NCBI GenBank assembly: GCA_002685255.1
Contig: NYWU01000034.1
Coordinates: 62,001 to 126,000, forward strand
Source: Idiomarinaceae bacterium
GTDB lineage: Bacteria > Pseudomonadota > Gammaproteobacteria > Enterobacterales > Alteromonadaceae
Length of the DNA stretch: 64,000 nucleotides
Direction: 5' to 3'
The position numbers were made by a program, and so were the translations under genes. The notes under the pieces were generated by a model, which was not told the DNA's origin, made no database searches, and worked only from the letters and a program-made list of their open reading frames with translations. The number at the start of each line of letters is the position of its first letter. The first letter of the stretch is position 1. Shown one piece after another: positions 20,275 through 28,585 of the stretch.

Positions 20275-21627
20275 ATGAATAAACTGATGCTAAAAGCGGG
20301 TGTATTCGCCCTATCAGTTATCTCCGCCAGCGTAATGGCTAAGGTCACGCCTGACCAAGCCGATCGTTTAGGCAAGGATTTAACACCGATTGGTGCTGAA
20401 AAAGCCGGTAATGCAGACGGTTCAATTCCAGCTTGGAATGGTGGTTATTCTGATGCAAGCGTTGAGATTGTGCGCGGCACGGACCCGTTCGCAAGTGACG
20501 AACCACTGTTCACGATTACTCACGATAACCTCGATCAATATAAAGACAACCTGACGCCAGGTCAGATTGCGATGTTTAATAAGTATGACGATTACAAAAT
20601 GATCGTTTATCCAACGCGTCGCTCTGCAACCTACCCTGACTCACTTTGGCCAAAAATTAAAAAGAATGCAGAAAATGCTGAGTTAGTAGCGGGTGGTAAC
20701 GGTATTCAAAACTTCGAAGTGACGACTATTCCATTCCCTATTCCGGAAACAGGTGTTGAAGCGGTTTGGAACCATATCACGCGTTTCCGCGGTGGTAAGG
20801 TGACTCGTAATGTGGCTCAATTCCCGGTATTGGCAAGCGGCGATTTCGTTCCTGTTGAACTGAAAGAAACCTTGGTATTCCCAGAATATCTGGAATCGGG
20901 TCGGGGTCCAGAAGATGACAATATCTTGTTCTATTTCTTGCAAGAAGTAGAAGCGCCTGCGCGTTTGACAGGTACAGTATTGCTCGTACATGAAACCATT
21001 AACCAGGTTAAAGAAGGTCGTCGTGCGTGGATCTATAACGCCGGTCAGCGTCGTGTCCGTCGCGCACCTAATGTAGCCTATGATGGTCCAGGTACAGCAG
21101 CTGATGGTTTACGTACCTCAGATAATCTCGATATGTATAACGGTGCGCCGGATAAATATAACTGGGATTTGAAGGGTAAAAAGGAAATTTACATTCCTTA
21201 TAATAACTTCAAAATCATGAACCCTGAGTTGGATTATGATGAGATTATCCAAGCAGGCCACATGAACCAAGACCTTATCCGTTATGAGAAACACCGTGTA
21301 TGGGTTGTTGAAGGCACCCTTAAAGACGGTGAGCGCCATATCTACTCTAAACGTACCATGTACTTAGATGAAGATACGTGGACAGCGTCTATCATTGACC
21401 ATTACGATGGTCGTGGTGAATTATGGCGTGTTGGCGAAGCGCTTAATACGCAGTTCTATAATCAGGACGTGCCTTGGATGGCGGCCGAAGCACTGTACGA
21501 CCTTAACTCAGGTCGCTACATTTCGTTAGGCTTAGGTAACGAAGAAAGTGATTACATGGACTGGGACATTGAACCAGACCGTAGTGACTTTACTACTAAC
21601 GCATTGCGTCGTACCGGTTTCCGTTAA
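20275..21627 (+). CDS. DUF1329 family exported protein
   Basis: 450-residue protein with a signal peptide (MNKLMLKAGVFALSVISASV, cleaved after VMA near residue 23). The mature start KVTPDQADRLGKDLTPIGAE is typical of DUF1329, as are IPAWNGG and the late RYISLGLGNEESDYMDWD. The frame opens 12 codons earlier, but this ATG follows AAGGAA and begins the signal peptide. DUF1329 proteins are predicted to have a LolA/LolB-like fold and are found with RND/MMPL transporters, YCF48 proteins and DUF1302 proteins. Here DUF1302 is absent. It diverges from YCF48 across about 160 bases and ends at a strong terminator. Confidence 0.88.
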   Translation: MNKLMLKAGVFALSVISASVMAKVTPDQADRLGKDLTPIGAEKAGNADGSIPAWNGGYSDASVEIVRGTDPFASDEPLFTITHDNLDQYKDNLTPGQIAMFNKYDDYKMIVYPTRRSATYPDSLWPKIKKNAENAELVAGGNGIQNFEVTTIPFPIPETGVEAVWNHITRFRGGKVTRNVAQFPVLASGDFVPVELKETLVFPEYLESGRGPEDDNILFYFLQEVEAPARLTGTVLLVHETINQVKEGRRAWIYNAGQRRVRRAPNVAYDGPGTAADGLRTSDNLDMYNGAPDKYNWDLKGKKEIYIPYNNFKIMNPELDYDEIIQAGHMNQDLIRYEKHRVWVVEGTLKDGERHIYSKRTMYLDEDTWTASIIDHYDGRGELWRVGEALNTQFYNQDVPWMAAEALYDLNSGRYISLGLGNEESDYMDWDIEPDRSDFTTNALRRTGFR

Positions 21628-21647
21628 GCCATTCGCTTTGCAAACAT

Positions 21648-21676
21648 AAAAAAGGAGGCATCAGCCTCCTTTTTTA
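21648..21676. terminator. Bidirectional intrinsic terminator
   Basis: AAAAAAGGAGGC / GCCTCCTTTTTT hairpin with a 4-base loop (21660-21663), between the convergent DUF1329 and dehydrogenase genes. The dehydrogenase stop codon (21674-21676) lies in its right arm. Confidence 0.85.
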
Positions 21677-22564
21677 TTTTTTCCAATCGCCTGCTAATTT
21701 GTCTAATCGAACCATCAAGCTTGAAGTATCCCAGCGCGAGCCACCTAGGCTCTGCACTTCAGCGTAATATTGGTCGATCATCGCAGTCGACGGCAGCGCC
21801 GCTCCATGCCGATTTGCCTCGGCAATCGCTATCCCCAGATCTTTGCGCATCCAGTCAACGGCAAAGCCGTGGTCATACTCTTGATCCCACATCGTTCTAT
21901 AGCGATTAACCAGTTGCCATGAGCCGGCAGCGCCTGCACCGATGGCATCGACCAACGCATCAGGATCCAACCCCACTTTCCGTGCCAAATGCAACCCTTC
22001 AGCAACGCCTTGAATGACATTAGCAATGCAAACCTGATTAACCATCTTAGCAAGCTGCCCTTTACCCGCTTCGCCCATACGCACGATTTTCTTCGCATAG
22101 CAGTTCAATACAGGCTGCGCTTTATCAAAGGTTGTTTGTCCACCACCGATCATCGTTGTAAGTATCCCTTTCTCTGCGCCTGCTTGACCGCCAGAAACCG
22201 GAGCATCTAAGAATTCCCCCCGATGTTGTCTAACTGCCGTGTCGAGCTCACGCGCGAGATCAGCTGATGCCGTCGTATGATCAATAACGATTGCGCCTGA
22301 CTTTAACTGCGCGAGTACGCCGTCATCGCCGTAGAAAACGCTACGTACATCATCATCGTTACCCACGCACACCATTACAAAGTCTGCATCAGCCGCCGCT
22401 TGAGCAGGGGTATCGGCGCGACGACCTTGGTACTCATTAACCCACTGTTCAGCTTTACTCGATGTTCGATTATAAACACACACATCAAAGCCCTGTTGCT
22501 GAAGGTGGCCCGCCATCGGGTATCCCATCACACCTAAGCCGATAAAACTGCAACGTTGTGCCAT
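21674..22564 (-). CDS. Beta-hydroxyacid dehydrogenase (3-hydroxyisobutyrate / tartronate semialdehyde reductase type)
   Basis: NAD(P)-dependent beta-hydroxyacid dehydrogenase of 296 residues. The Rossmann motif FIGLGVMGYPMAG lies at residues 6-18, the substrate motif DAPVSGGQAGAEKG about residue 120, and the catalytic lysine in KGQLAKMVNQ. An upstream in-frame extension exists, but this ATG follows AAGGAGAG and starts at the first beta strand. Family members reduce tartronate semialdehyde, oxidise 3-hydroxyisobutyrate or reduce succinate semialdehyde. No neighbouring pathway gene singles one out. It shares a direction with cmoM and is 17 bases after it. Confidence 0.85.
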   Translation of the reverse strand: MAQRCSFIGLGVMGYPMAGHLQQQGFDVCVYNRTSSKAEQWVNEYQGRRADTPAQAAADADFVMVCVGNDDDVRSVFYGDDGVLAQLKSGAIVIDHTTASADLARELDTAVRQHRGEFLDAPVSGGQAGAEKGILTTMIGGGQTTFDKAQPVLNCYAKKIVRMGEAGKGQLAKMVNQVCIANVIQGVAEGLHLARKVGLDPDALVDAIGAGAAGSWQLVNRYRTMWDQEYDHGFAVDWMRKDLGIAIAEANRHGAALPSTAMIDQYYAEVQSLGGSRWDTSSLMVRLDKLAGDWKK

Positions 22565-22581
22565 GACTCTCTCCTTAATAA

Positions 22582-23358
22582 TTATTCGCTGGCTTTGCGT
22601 ATCAACCAATGCTGATAGCGGCCTAACTCCCGGAAGGGAGATTGTTGGTTATACTCCATTTCTAGATCAAGCAGCTCATCATAACGTTGTTGATGCTCTA
22701 CCTCGCGTAGGTAATCATGAAAACAGCGGACACCGGTTTTTGACTCAATACAAAGCTTGGCTTCTGTAATCCACTGTTCGACATCCTGAGGGCGGCGTGG
22801 CTGCTGCGGACTCAATCGCACTGTTTTTTTGACCTGTAAACCACGTGCTATGTAGTCAAAGTTACCGTACACCGCATTCGCCATCAATTGCGCATCCCGA
22901 TTGTAAAACATGAGCGAGAGTGTGCCTCCTGGCTTCAGAAGCTTGGCAAGATGATGCAGCGCCGCTTTACCATCATCCACCCACTCCAGCACTGCATGAC
23001 ATAAAATCAAGCTGAATTGCTGGTCAGGCAGCTGTGTCGCTAATTCTTCGAGGGGGGTCACCATATATTGTGCCCGACGTGTTAACCCCAGTTGCTCGTG
23101 ATTTTGTTGAGCTTCCATCACCATATCCTGGGCAATATCGGTATGAATAACCGCGTGCCCCTTAGCTAGAAACCATTCATTCACTTGCCCGAGGCCAGCG
23201 CCTACATCCAAAACCGTTCGCTTAGGTCCATCAATGAATGGCGCCAAGTCACGTTTCAGCACGGCCATACGAAGTCGACCCTTGGTCGAGCCATAGATAT
23301 TGCGTGCGAACTTCTTGCTGATACCGGTAAAATTACCTCGCGACTGCTGTTTCTTCAT
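22582..23358 (-). CDS. cmoM: tRNA 5-carboxymethoxyuridine methyltransferase CmoM (SmtA)
   Basis: SAM-dependent methyltransferase of 258 residues. It matches E. coli CmoM in several diagnostic stretches: KFARNIYGSTKGRLR, LCHAVLEWVDD, GGTLSLMFYN, GNFDYI and KTGVRCFHDYLRE. CmoM methylates cmo5U34 to mcmo5U in certain tRNAs. SAM motif I is VLDVGAGLGQ (about 50-59). It overlaps the Nif3-family gene upstream by 4 bases, so they are coupled. Confidence 0.92.
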   Translation of the reverse strand: MKKQQSRGNFTGISKKFARNIYGSTKGRLRMAVLKRDLAPFIDGPKRTVLDVGAGLGQVNEWFLAKGHAVIHTDIAQDMVMEAQQNHEQLGLTRRAQYMVTPLEELATQLPDQQFSLILCHAVLEWVDDGKAALHHLAKLLKPGGTLSLMFYNRDAQLMANAVYGNFDYIARGLQVKKTVRLSPQQPRRPQDVEQWITEAKLCIESKTGVRCFHDYLREVEHQQRYDELLDLEMEYNQQSPFRELGRYQHWLIRKASE

Positions 23359-24116
23359 GCGGGGTTATCGATATCGACAAAACTAACGTCGAGGTCAAAT
23401 TGTTGTGCGAGATGCTCACCGAGCGCTTTTGCACCGTACCGCTCAGTGGCATGGTGTCCCGCTGCAAAAAAGGCAATCCCCTGCTCGCGCGCACTGTGCA
23501 CGGTTTGCTCGGATACCTCGCCGGTAATAAATGCATCAACACCGAGTGCGGCAGCTTCGTCAATAAACCCTTGTCCACCACCGGTGCACCACGCCAATCG
23601 GCGAATCGGTTGCTGACGAGGCACATAGCACGTCAATGGACGGTTTAGTTTCTCAACCAATACGTTGGCGAGCTGTTGACTGGTACAGGGCTGTTGAACG
23701 CGACCGAGCATCAGAACGTTGCCCGGATCATTGGGATTAGCCGTACCGTCGATTGACCAACTCATTAGCTTGGCCAATTGCGCGTTATTGCCCAATGAAG
23801 GGTGGGCATCGAGTGGTAAATGATAGGCAATCAAATTGATATCGGCTTCCAACAACGCCTTAATACGACGTTTTTTCATACCCACAATAGGTTGATGTTC
23901 GTTTTTCCAGAAGTAACCATGATGCACTAATAAGGCATCAACGTCGGCAGCAACGGCTGCATCGACCAATGCCTGACTCGCAGTAACACCTGTCATGATA
24001 CGCTTTACGTGCGACTTGCCTGCCACTTGCAAGCCATTGGGGCAAAAATCCTTTATTTGACGTGCTTTTAACAACTCATCTAAATAGTCAGTGAGCTGAC
24101 TTACTTCAATTGTCAT
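23355..24116 (-). CDS. Nif3-like dinuclear metal centre protein (YbgI family)
   Basis: 253-residue NIF3/YbgI-family protein, known to form hexameric rings with a dinuclear metal site. Metal-ligand motifs are visible: LLVHHGYFWK (about 63-72), AYHLPLDAHPSLG (about 97-109), and a late HHATERYG. Function of the family is unsettled; a GTP cyclohydrolase/metal-chaperone role has been proposed. It is the first gene of a coupled run with cmoM and the dehydrogenase. Confidence 0.9.
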   Translation of the reverse strand: MTIEVSQLTDYLDELLKARQIKDFCPNGLQVAGKSHVKRIMTGVTASQALVDAAVAADVDALLVHHGYFWKNEHQPIVGMKKRRIKALLEADINLIAYHLPLDAHPSLGNNAQLAKLMSWSIDGTANPNDPGNVLMLGRVQQPCTSQQLANVLVEKLNRPLTCYVPRQQPIRRLAWCTGGGQGFIDEAAALGVDAFITGEVSEQTVHSAREQGIAFFAAGHHATERYGAKALGEHLAQQFDLDVSFVDIDNPA

Positions 24117-24257
24117 TTATTCACCTACTTTTACGGCATGTTTGCCGATTATTTTACCTTAAATTAGACATAAATCCGAAAAAACGGTATAAACATATAG
24201 GTAGATTACTTTTTAATCGTTTCTGTTAAATTTTTATAATCGAATAGGGTTTGATTA

Positions 24258-24611
24258 ATGAGCAAACTGGATAAAGATAAAGTTCTCGCAGATTACACCG
24301 CAGCTTACAAAAAAGCACATGGTAAAGCCCCTTCAATTGAGGCGAAAAGCGGTTGGTACAGTGTTAACGGCGGTAAGAACGTTCGTTTAGCGCAGCTCGC
24401 AGAAGAAGCTGAAACACTGACTGCGGATCAAGGTGCAACACCGGCTAAAAAAGACAGCAAACCCAAAGCTCCAGCGAAACCCAAGTCTAAGCCGGCCGCT
24501 AAAAAAGCAACGGTTAAATCAGGCGGTAAAGGCGGACTTACTGCAAAAGAACTGTGGCAGCAAAAGTTAGCCGAGAAATCGGGCAACTGTCGTTTGCCGC
24601 GCGGCTCTTAA
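24258..24611 (+). CDS. Lys/Ala/Pro-rich small basic protein, unknown
   Basis: 117-residue protein I cannot name. Residues 1-50 form a compact part (KDKVLADYTAAYKKAHGKAP, then a tryptophan-containing SGWYSVNGGKNVRLAQL). About 60-95 is a low-complexity KPKAPAKPKSKPAAKK linker, and a short GLTAKELWQQKLAE tail follows. The linker resembles those of histone-like DNA- or RNA-binding proteins. It stands alone between a divergent Nif3 gene and a terminator, so it has its own promoter in the AT-rich 140 bases upstream. Confidence 0.75.
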   Translation: MSKLDKDKVLADYTAAYKKAHGKAPSIEAKSGWYSVNGGKNVRLAQLAEEAETLTADQGATPAKKDSKPKAPAKPKSKPAAKKATVKSGGKGGLTAKELWQQKLAEKSGNCRLPRGS

Positions 24612-24626
24612 TGCTATTTATTGAGC

Positions 24627-24657
24627 AAAAAAACCAACCTCAGCGGTTGGTTTTTTT
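24627..24657. terminator. Intrinsic terminator, probably bidirectional
   Basis: CCAACC (24634-24639) and GGTTGG (24645-24650) around a TCAGC loop, flanked by seven A and seven T. It ends the Lys-rich small gene and the convergent minus-strand gene. Confidence 0.88.
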
Positions 24658-24672
24658 ATATAAAACGATGAA

Positions 24673-24924
24673 TTACAAGACGTCTGGGTTACGCCCCGCT
24701 ACCCGTTCAATCGGCACTTTAATTTTGCGATAACGATAAACTATAAATTCTTCGCGTTTAAAGCTTATTAACTCAGCACCAAAGTCAGCTTGAGAGACTA
24801 AATACGAGCCATCTTCATTCTGTTGTTTTACAATACCGAGTTTGCCGCAATGTGGGCCTCGTTTAACAAAAATGGTCTGACCGTTAATGCGCGGATTGTT
24901 ATAGGAAAACGTCGGTCCTGCCAT
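24673..24924 (-). CDS. Small protein of unknown function (83 aa)
   Basis: I do not recognise the family. The 83-residue product has no membrane segment or signal peptide. It contains NGQTIFVKRGPHCGKLGIVK followed by a strand-rich stretch, which looks like a small beta-barrel (KOW/SH3-like) module. That is a guess from pattern. A TTG start nine codons upstream is possible; the ATG here has a weak GAG ribosome site. It lies 81 bases after the last gene of the large minus-strand operon and could be read from it. Confidence 0.6.
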   Translation of the reverse strand: MAGPTFSYNNPRINGQTIFVKRGPHCGKLGIVKQQNEDGSYLVSQADFGAELISFKREEFIVYRYRKIKVPIERVAGRNPDVL

Positions 24925-25005
24925 AAATGACTCAACTACCTTAAAATTCAAAGATAGCTATTATATCGACCATTGCGCCATTTTCTACAATCATTTCTTA
25001 GATAC

Positions 25006-25557
25006 TTACTGTTTGCCAATGTAAAGTGTAATCTCGCCAACGGGCAAACCATACTTGTACATCTGGGTACGGTTGATCATGTTGTTTTCGTCGACCAAGT
25101 ACATCCAATCATCCAGTGATAGTGACATCATCTCTCCATCAACCTCGACCTGCAGCACGTACTCCCAATTCAGCGCATTACCAGCCGTTGTGCCCACCGC
25201 TACGCCCTCTACATCCGAGGCGCGGCCTTCATAAGTGTTAGGACCTGTTTTAGTCAGCTTCCAAATACGCTCTTGAGTGCGACCATCAGCATAAGTAAAC
25301 TGTTCATCGAGCGTTCCTTCATTGCCTTCCCAAGTGCCTTGCATCTCAACCGTGAAACGCTGAATGACCTTACCCGCATAGTCTTGTACCACGCCGTGTG
25401 CAACCAAATCACCTTTAAAGAACTCCTCCAGCTTGAGTGTCGGTTGTTCACCCTGGTAATCTTCAATTGCCGTCGAGCACGCCGTTAAGGAAAGCAGCGT
25501 TAGTATCGCCAACGTCCACTGAGTAATGCGCTTTCTACTGTTTCCCAATAAGTTCAT
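25006..25557 (-). CDS. DUF3833 family lipoprotein
   Basis: 183-residue lipoprotein. The signal peptide ends in a lipobox LTAC (cysteine near residue 27), so an envelope location is expected. The remainder is beta-rich with an alternating pattern (GDLVAHGVVQDYAGKVIQRF, WMYLVDENNMINRTQMYKYG) typical of DUF3833. Function is unknown, but homologs recur beside CFA-synthase/DUF1365/SDR clusters. The ATG follows a very strong GAGGAGGAAAGAG site, and the gene overlaps the preceding gene by 23 bases. It is the last gene of the ten-gene run. Confidence 0.82.
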   Translation of the reverse strand: MNLLGNSRKRITQWTLAILTLLSLTACSTAIEDYQGEQPTLKLEEFFKGDLVAHGVVQDYAGKVIQRFTVEMQGTWEGNEGTLDEQFTYADGRTQERIWKLTKTGPNTYEGRASDVEGVAVGTTAGNALNWEYVLQVEVDGEMMSLSLDDWMYLVDENNMINRTQMYKYGLPVGEITLYIGKQ

Positions 25558-26077
25558 CTCTTTCCTCCTCAAATCGTGACTCTGGCGACAACCAAATCGC
25601 TAAAAACTGCTCTGTGAACTGAGCGGACTCAATGACACCCAGTTGCTTTTCGCCTTGATAAAAAGCTGCGTAACCTTGCTCGGTCTCTCTCAATAACAGG
25701 CAGTCATCTTCTTTGATATCAGGCCACATGGCGGTAAGTTGATCGAGCCACTGCGATTGTTGCTTAGTGTTAAAGCCCAGCTTTTCCCATTCTTCTGCGG
25801 TTGTCTCAACTAAATCTTTAGCTTCGATATCGCGTAAATAACGCAACAGTAATGCTTTTGGCGTCTGCTTTCGTTCGCTCCAATTAAACTGACCATTGGG
25901 TGTATATAGATAAGCGTCGTACACGTCCCAAAACAACACACTCAAGCGCGTCTGGCCAACCTCTTGATACCCTTCTGCAATCGGTTTTTTACATACTTCA
26001 AGCGGTTGTGCTTCGACCTTCGCACTGGTACCCAACGCCACCACGGCACCAACAATTGCTATTAGCTTCGCATTCAT
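25535..26077 (-). CDS. Chalcone-isomerase-like periplasmic protein
   Basis: 180-residue protein with a signal peptide (residues 1-23, ending KVEAQP). The mature part has the bacterial chalcone-isomerase-like pattern: EVGQTRLSVLFWDVYDAYLY, then KALLLRYLRDIEAKDLVETT and a late YQGEKQLG strand. Plant relatives include fatty-acid-binding proteins, so lipid binding is a reasonable idea but not shown here. It overlaps DUF2878 by ATGA and the DUF3833 gene by 23 bases, so all three are coupled. Confidence 0.78.
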   Translation of the reverse strand: MNAKLIAIVGAVVALGTSAKVEAQPLEVCKKPIAEGYQEVGQTRLSVLFWDVYDAYLYTPNGQFNWSERKQTPKALLLRYLRDIEAKDLVETTAEEWEKLGFNTKQQSQWLDQLTAMWPDIKEDDCLLLRETEQGYAAFYQGEKQLGVIESAQFTEQFLAIWLSPESRFEEERDELIGKQ

Positions 26078-26583
26078 AGGACTAACCTCTCGTTAGGGCT
26101 TGCAGTCATTGCTCGGCAAAAAAACAACATAAAGATACCCCACACCACGGCGTAGACCAGCAGAGTCCACAACAAAGAGTCCGCTGTGCCAGCACCAAAC
26201 CCAATACCGACGTAATAGGTAAAAGGCCCAGAAATCGCGCCTAACAACGCCGCCACTAACGGCATTTTTGCTAGCCAATCAAGCGCGACGGGCGCCATAG
26301 CCGCAAAGCCGACCCATAACAACACAAGCCATAATGGGAAAACAGCGCCAACAAAATCGATGGCACCAACGCTGATGGCAATAGCCTCAAGCAATAGACC
26401 CACCGCAAATAGCTGCGCCATTTTTTTGATAGTGACTTGTGCGACCCAATAACTATATCCGAGCTGTGCTACAGCCAATAAGACCGTTAACCACAGATAA
26501 TCGTCACGCCCTGCAACGGCACTTAACCACAGCACGTTAAATAATACGAAGCTTACGATTTTGTGTTGTAGCGAAGTAGACAT
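26074..26583 (-). CDS. DUF2878 family membrane protein
   Basis: 169-residue polytopic inner-membrane protein, almost wholly hydrophobic with about five to six membrane segments and few charges. Composition and position in a CFA-synthase/chalcone-isomerase-like/DUF3833 cluster fit DUF2878. Role unknown. It begins 19 bases after the methyltransferase stop and overlaps the next gene by 4 bases. Confidence 0.75.
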   Translation of the reverse strand: MSTSLQHKIVSFVLFNVLWLSAVAGRDDYLWLTVLLAVAQLGYSYWVAQVTIKKMAQLFAVGLLLEAIAISVGAIDFVGAVFPLWLVLLWVGFAAMAPVALDWLAKMPLVAALLGAISGPFTYYVGIGFGAGTADSLLWTLLVYAVVWGIFMLFFCRAMTASPNERLVL

Positions 26584-26602
26584 AGTTCTCCTCGGTAGCG
26601 CT

Positions 26603-27835
26603 TTATGAAGTCTTAGACGCAGTGACTTGCACTACGGATACGGTTTTTTCTAAAAATCCGCCTTCGCAATAGCCAAAATAATAATTCCACAAGCGCGAAA
26701 ATCGCTCGTCGTAACCAAACTGTTCTAGCTCACCGGCACGAGCATTAAAACGATCACGCCAAGAGGCTAAGGTCTTGGCATAACTCTCGCCAAAGTCTCG
26801 CACATCGCGTACCACCAACGATGTTTCTTTCTTAAATAAATCGGTCATGAGAGAGAGCGACGGTAAAAAGCCGCCAGGGAAAATATGTTTCTGAATAAAG
26901 TCGACCGAGCGCGAGTAGCTATCATAGCGTTGGTCAGCAATTGTAATCGCCTGAATGCTCATTAAACCATTGGGCTTTAAACGATCATTACAAACTTGGA
27001 AAAAGCCTGGCAGATAACGCTTACCGACCGCCTCAATCATTTCAACTGATACTAATTTATCGTATTGACCCGTGAGATCTCGATAGTCTTCTTTCAGCAG
27101 CGTAATACGGTCTTCTAGTCCAAGTGATTTGATACGCTCCGCCACGTACTGATATTGTTCTTCCGAAATCGTTGTCGTCGTCACTTGGCAGCCATAGTTC
27201 TGCGCGGCAAAAATTGCTAAGCCGCCCCAGCCCGTACCGATCTCTAAAAGATGATCCGCGGGCTTTAACTCCAACTTCCGACACAGGCGATCCATCTTAT
27301 TGAGTTGAGCTTGTTCAAGTGTCTCATTGCCTTGTATAAATAAAGCACTCGAATACTGCATATTGGTGTCTAAAAAACGTGTGTATAGCTCATTGCCTAA
27401 GTCATAGTGCGCTGAAATATTCTTCTTGGCTTGCGCTTTATGATTTCGATTAGCCCAGTGACGGTATTTATTGATTGGGAATGTAAGCCAAGCCACTTTT
27501 CGCTCCAGCTTATCGAGCGCATCCATATTACGTGCGAACACTTGGATTACAGCGGTTAAGTTTGGCGTTTCCCACGCTTTATCAATAAATAATTCCGCGG
27601 CGCCAATGCTCCCACCGGTCAACAAGCGCACATAAAATTTAGCATCTAGTACATTAATTTCAGCACTTAAATCTGAAGACTTGTCGCCATAATGACCCAC
27701 CAGTTTACCTTGCTCTTTAACAACCAACTGGCCTTCGCCTAAGTGCGCAAGCAGTGCCTGTGTCATACGTTTCGCTGCTTTATCTATCCAGCCATAGGTC
27801 AGCGGTGCTTGCATTACAGTTTCGCCTTGAGACAT
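26603..27835 (-). CDS. Cyclopropane-fatty-acid-phospholipid synthase family methyltransferase
   Basis: SAM-dependent methyltransferase of 410 residues acting on unsaturated acyl chains of membrane phospholipids. An N-terminal lipid-binding domain (about 1-120) precedes the catalytic domain, with SAM motif I LEIGTGWGGLAIFAA and the family marker QKHIFPGGFLPS. HYDLGNELYTRFLDTNMQYS is the classic CFA-synthase signature. E. coli Cfa is 382 residues, so length is normal. Its place between DUF1365 and DUF2878 in an ECF-ChrR-linked locus resembles the methyltransferases (CfaA/UfaM types) of singlet-oxygen regulons, so the product may be a methylated or furan fatty acid rather than a cyclopropane. 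Confidence 0.88.
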   Translation of the reverse strand: MSQGETVMQAPLTYGWIDKAAKRMTQALLAHLGEGQLVVKEQGKLVGHYGDKSSDLSAEINVLDAKFYVRLLTGGSIGAAELFIDKAWETPNLTAVIQVFARNMDALDKLERKVAWLTFPINKYRHWANRNHKAQAKKNISAHYDLGNELYTRFLDTNMQYSSALFIQGNETLEQAQLNKMDRLCRKLELKPADHLLEIGTGWGGLAIFAAQNYGCQVTTTTISEEQYQYVAERIKSLGLEDRITLLKEDYRDLTGQYDKLVSVEMIEAVGKRYLPGFFQVCNDRLKPNGLMSIQAITIADQRYDSYSRSVDFIQKHIFPGGFLPSLSLMTDLFKKETSLVVRDVRDFGESYAKTLASWRDRFNARAGELEQFGYDERFSRLWNYYFGYCEGGFLEKTVSVVQVTASKTS

Positions 27836-27847
27836 CGATCGTACCCT

Positions 27848-28585
27848 TTATCTGGTCTTACTTTTTTTTGTTTTAGGGTGGTCATATATCGGAATACGTT
27901 TGATAAATAACTTCAACGCTTGCCAATAGATTCCACCGATTATTCGTAGCGCCATAAACGGCATTGTCTTCATTACGTGTTTTATCGACTTACGGTTTAA
28001 TTCACTCCTAGACAACTTCATGCCCGCTATAAACTCAGCCTTTTCACGACAGGCTTTTATCGTTACCGACAAGTTGTCATTCGGAGGTTCAATATACCAC
28101 CGATATCGCATGTCCATTGGATTAAATGGTGAGACATGAAACGCCTTGTCATGCTCAGGTATAGCATCACTCAAATCGATGAGATAATAGTGTCGTTCTA
28201 ACCAAGGCGTGTTGCTAACTTCTGCAAGAACATGAGTAAACTGGCTACCCTGTTGTAGAAAGTACAAATTGAGTGGCGAAAAATAAATTCCAAAGCTGCG
28301 CAGATTACCAACAAACCAGATTCGACCGCTAAGCGCTCGCGAGTTGAGCTGGTTCATTTTTTCGAGCACCGCCGTTTTTAAGTCGCCTGTTGAGCCCTTT
28401 AGGTAATCATTACGCCTAAACCACAGCGGCGCAAAGCCCCGGGTACTGAGCAAACGGCTTTGATGGTGTATATCATCTAACTCATCAAGGCACAGGCACC
28501 ATTGCATAAAACGGTAGTTAAATTGGTGATGTTTAGGGGTACGGCGCTCATGAAACACTTCCCCCCAATAAATACCACTATCCAT
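27848..28585 (-). CDS. DUF1365 domain protein
   Basis: 245-residue DUF1365 protein. Family features include IYWGEVFHERRTPKHHQFNY at the start, LRSFGIYFSPLNLYF and the FHVSPFNPMDMRYRW block. No enzyme activity is firmly established for the family. It is nearly always next to an FAD oxidoreductase and a CFA-synthase-like gene, as here. The first codons overlap the FAD gene by 8 bases, and the methyltransferase follows after 12 bases. Confidence 0.88.
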   Translation of the reverse strand: MDSGIYWGEVFHERRTPKHHQFNYRFMQWCLCLDELDDIHHQSRLLSTRGFAPLWFRRNDYLKGSTGDLKTAVLEKMNQLNSRALSGRIWFVGNLRSFGIYFSPLNLYFLQQGSQFTHVLAEVSNTPWLERHYYLIDLSDAIPEHDKAFHVSPFNPMDMRYRWYIEPPNDNLSVTIKACREKAEFIAGMKLSRSELNRKSIKHVMKTMPFMALRIIGGIYWQALKLFIKRIPIYDHPKTKKSKTR

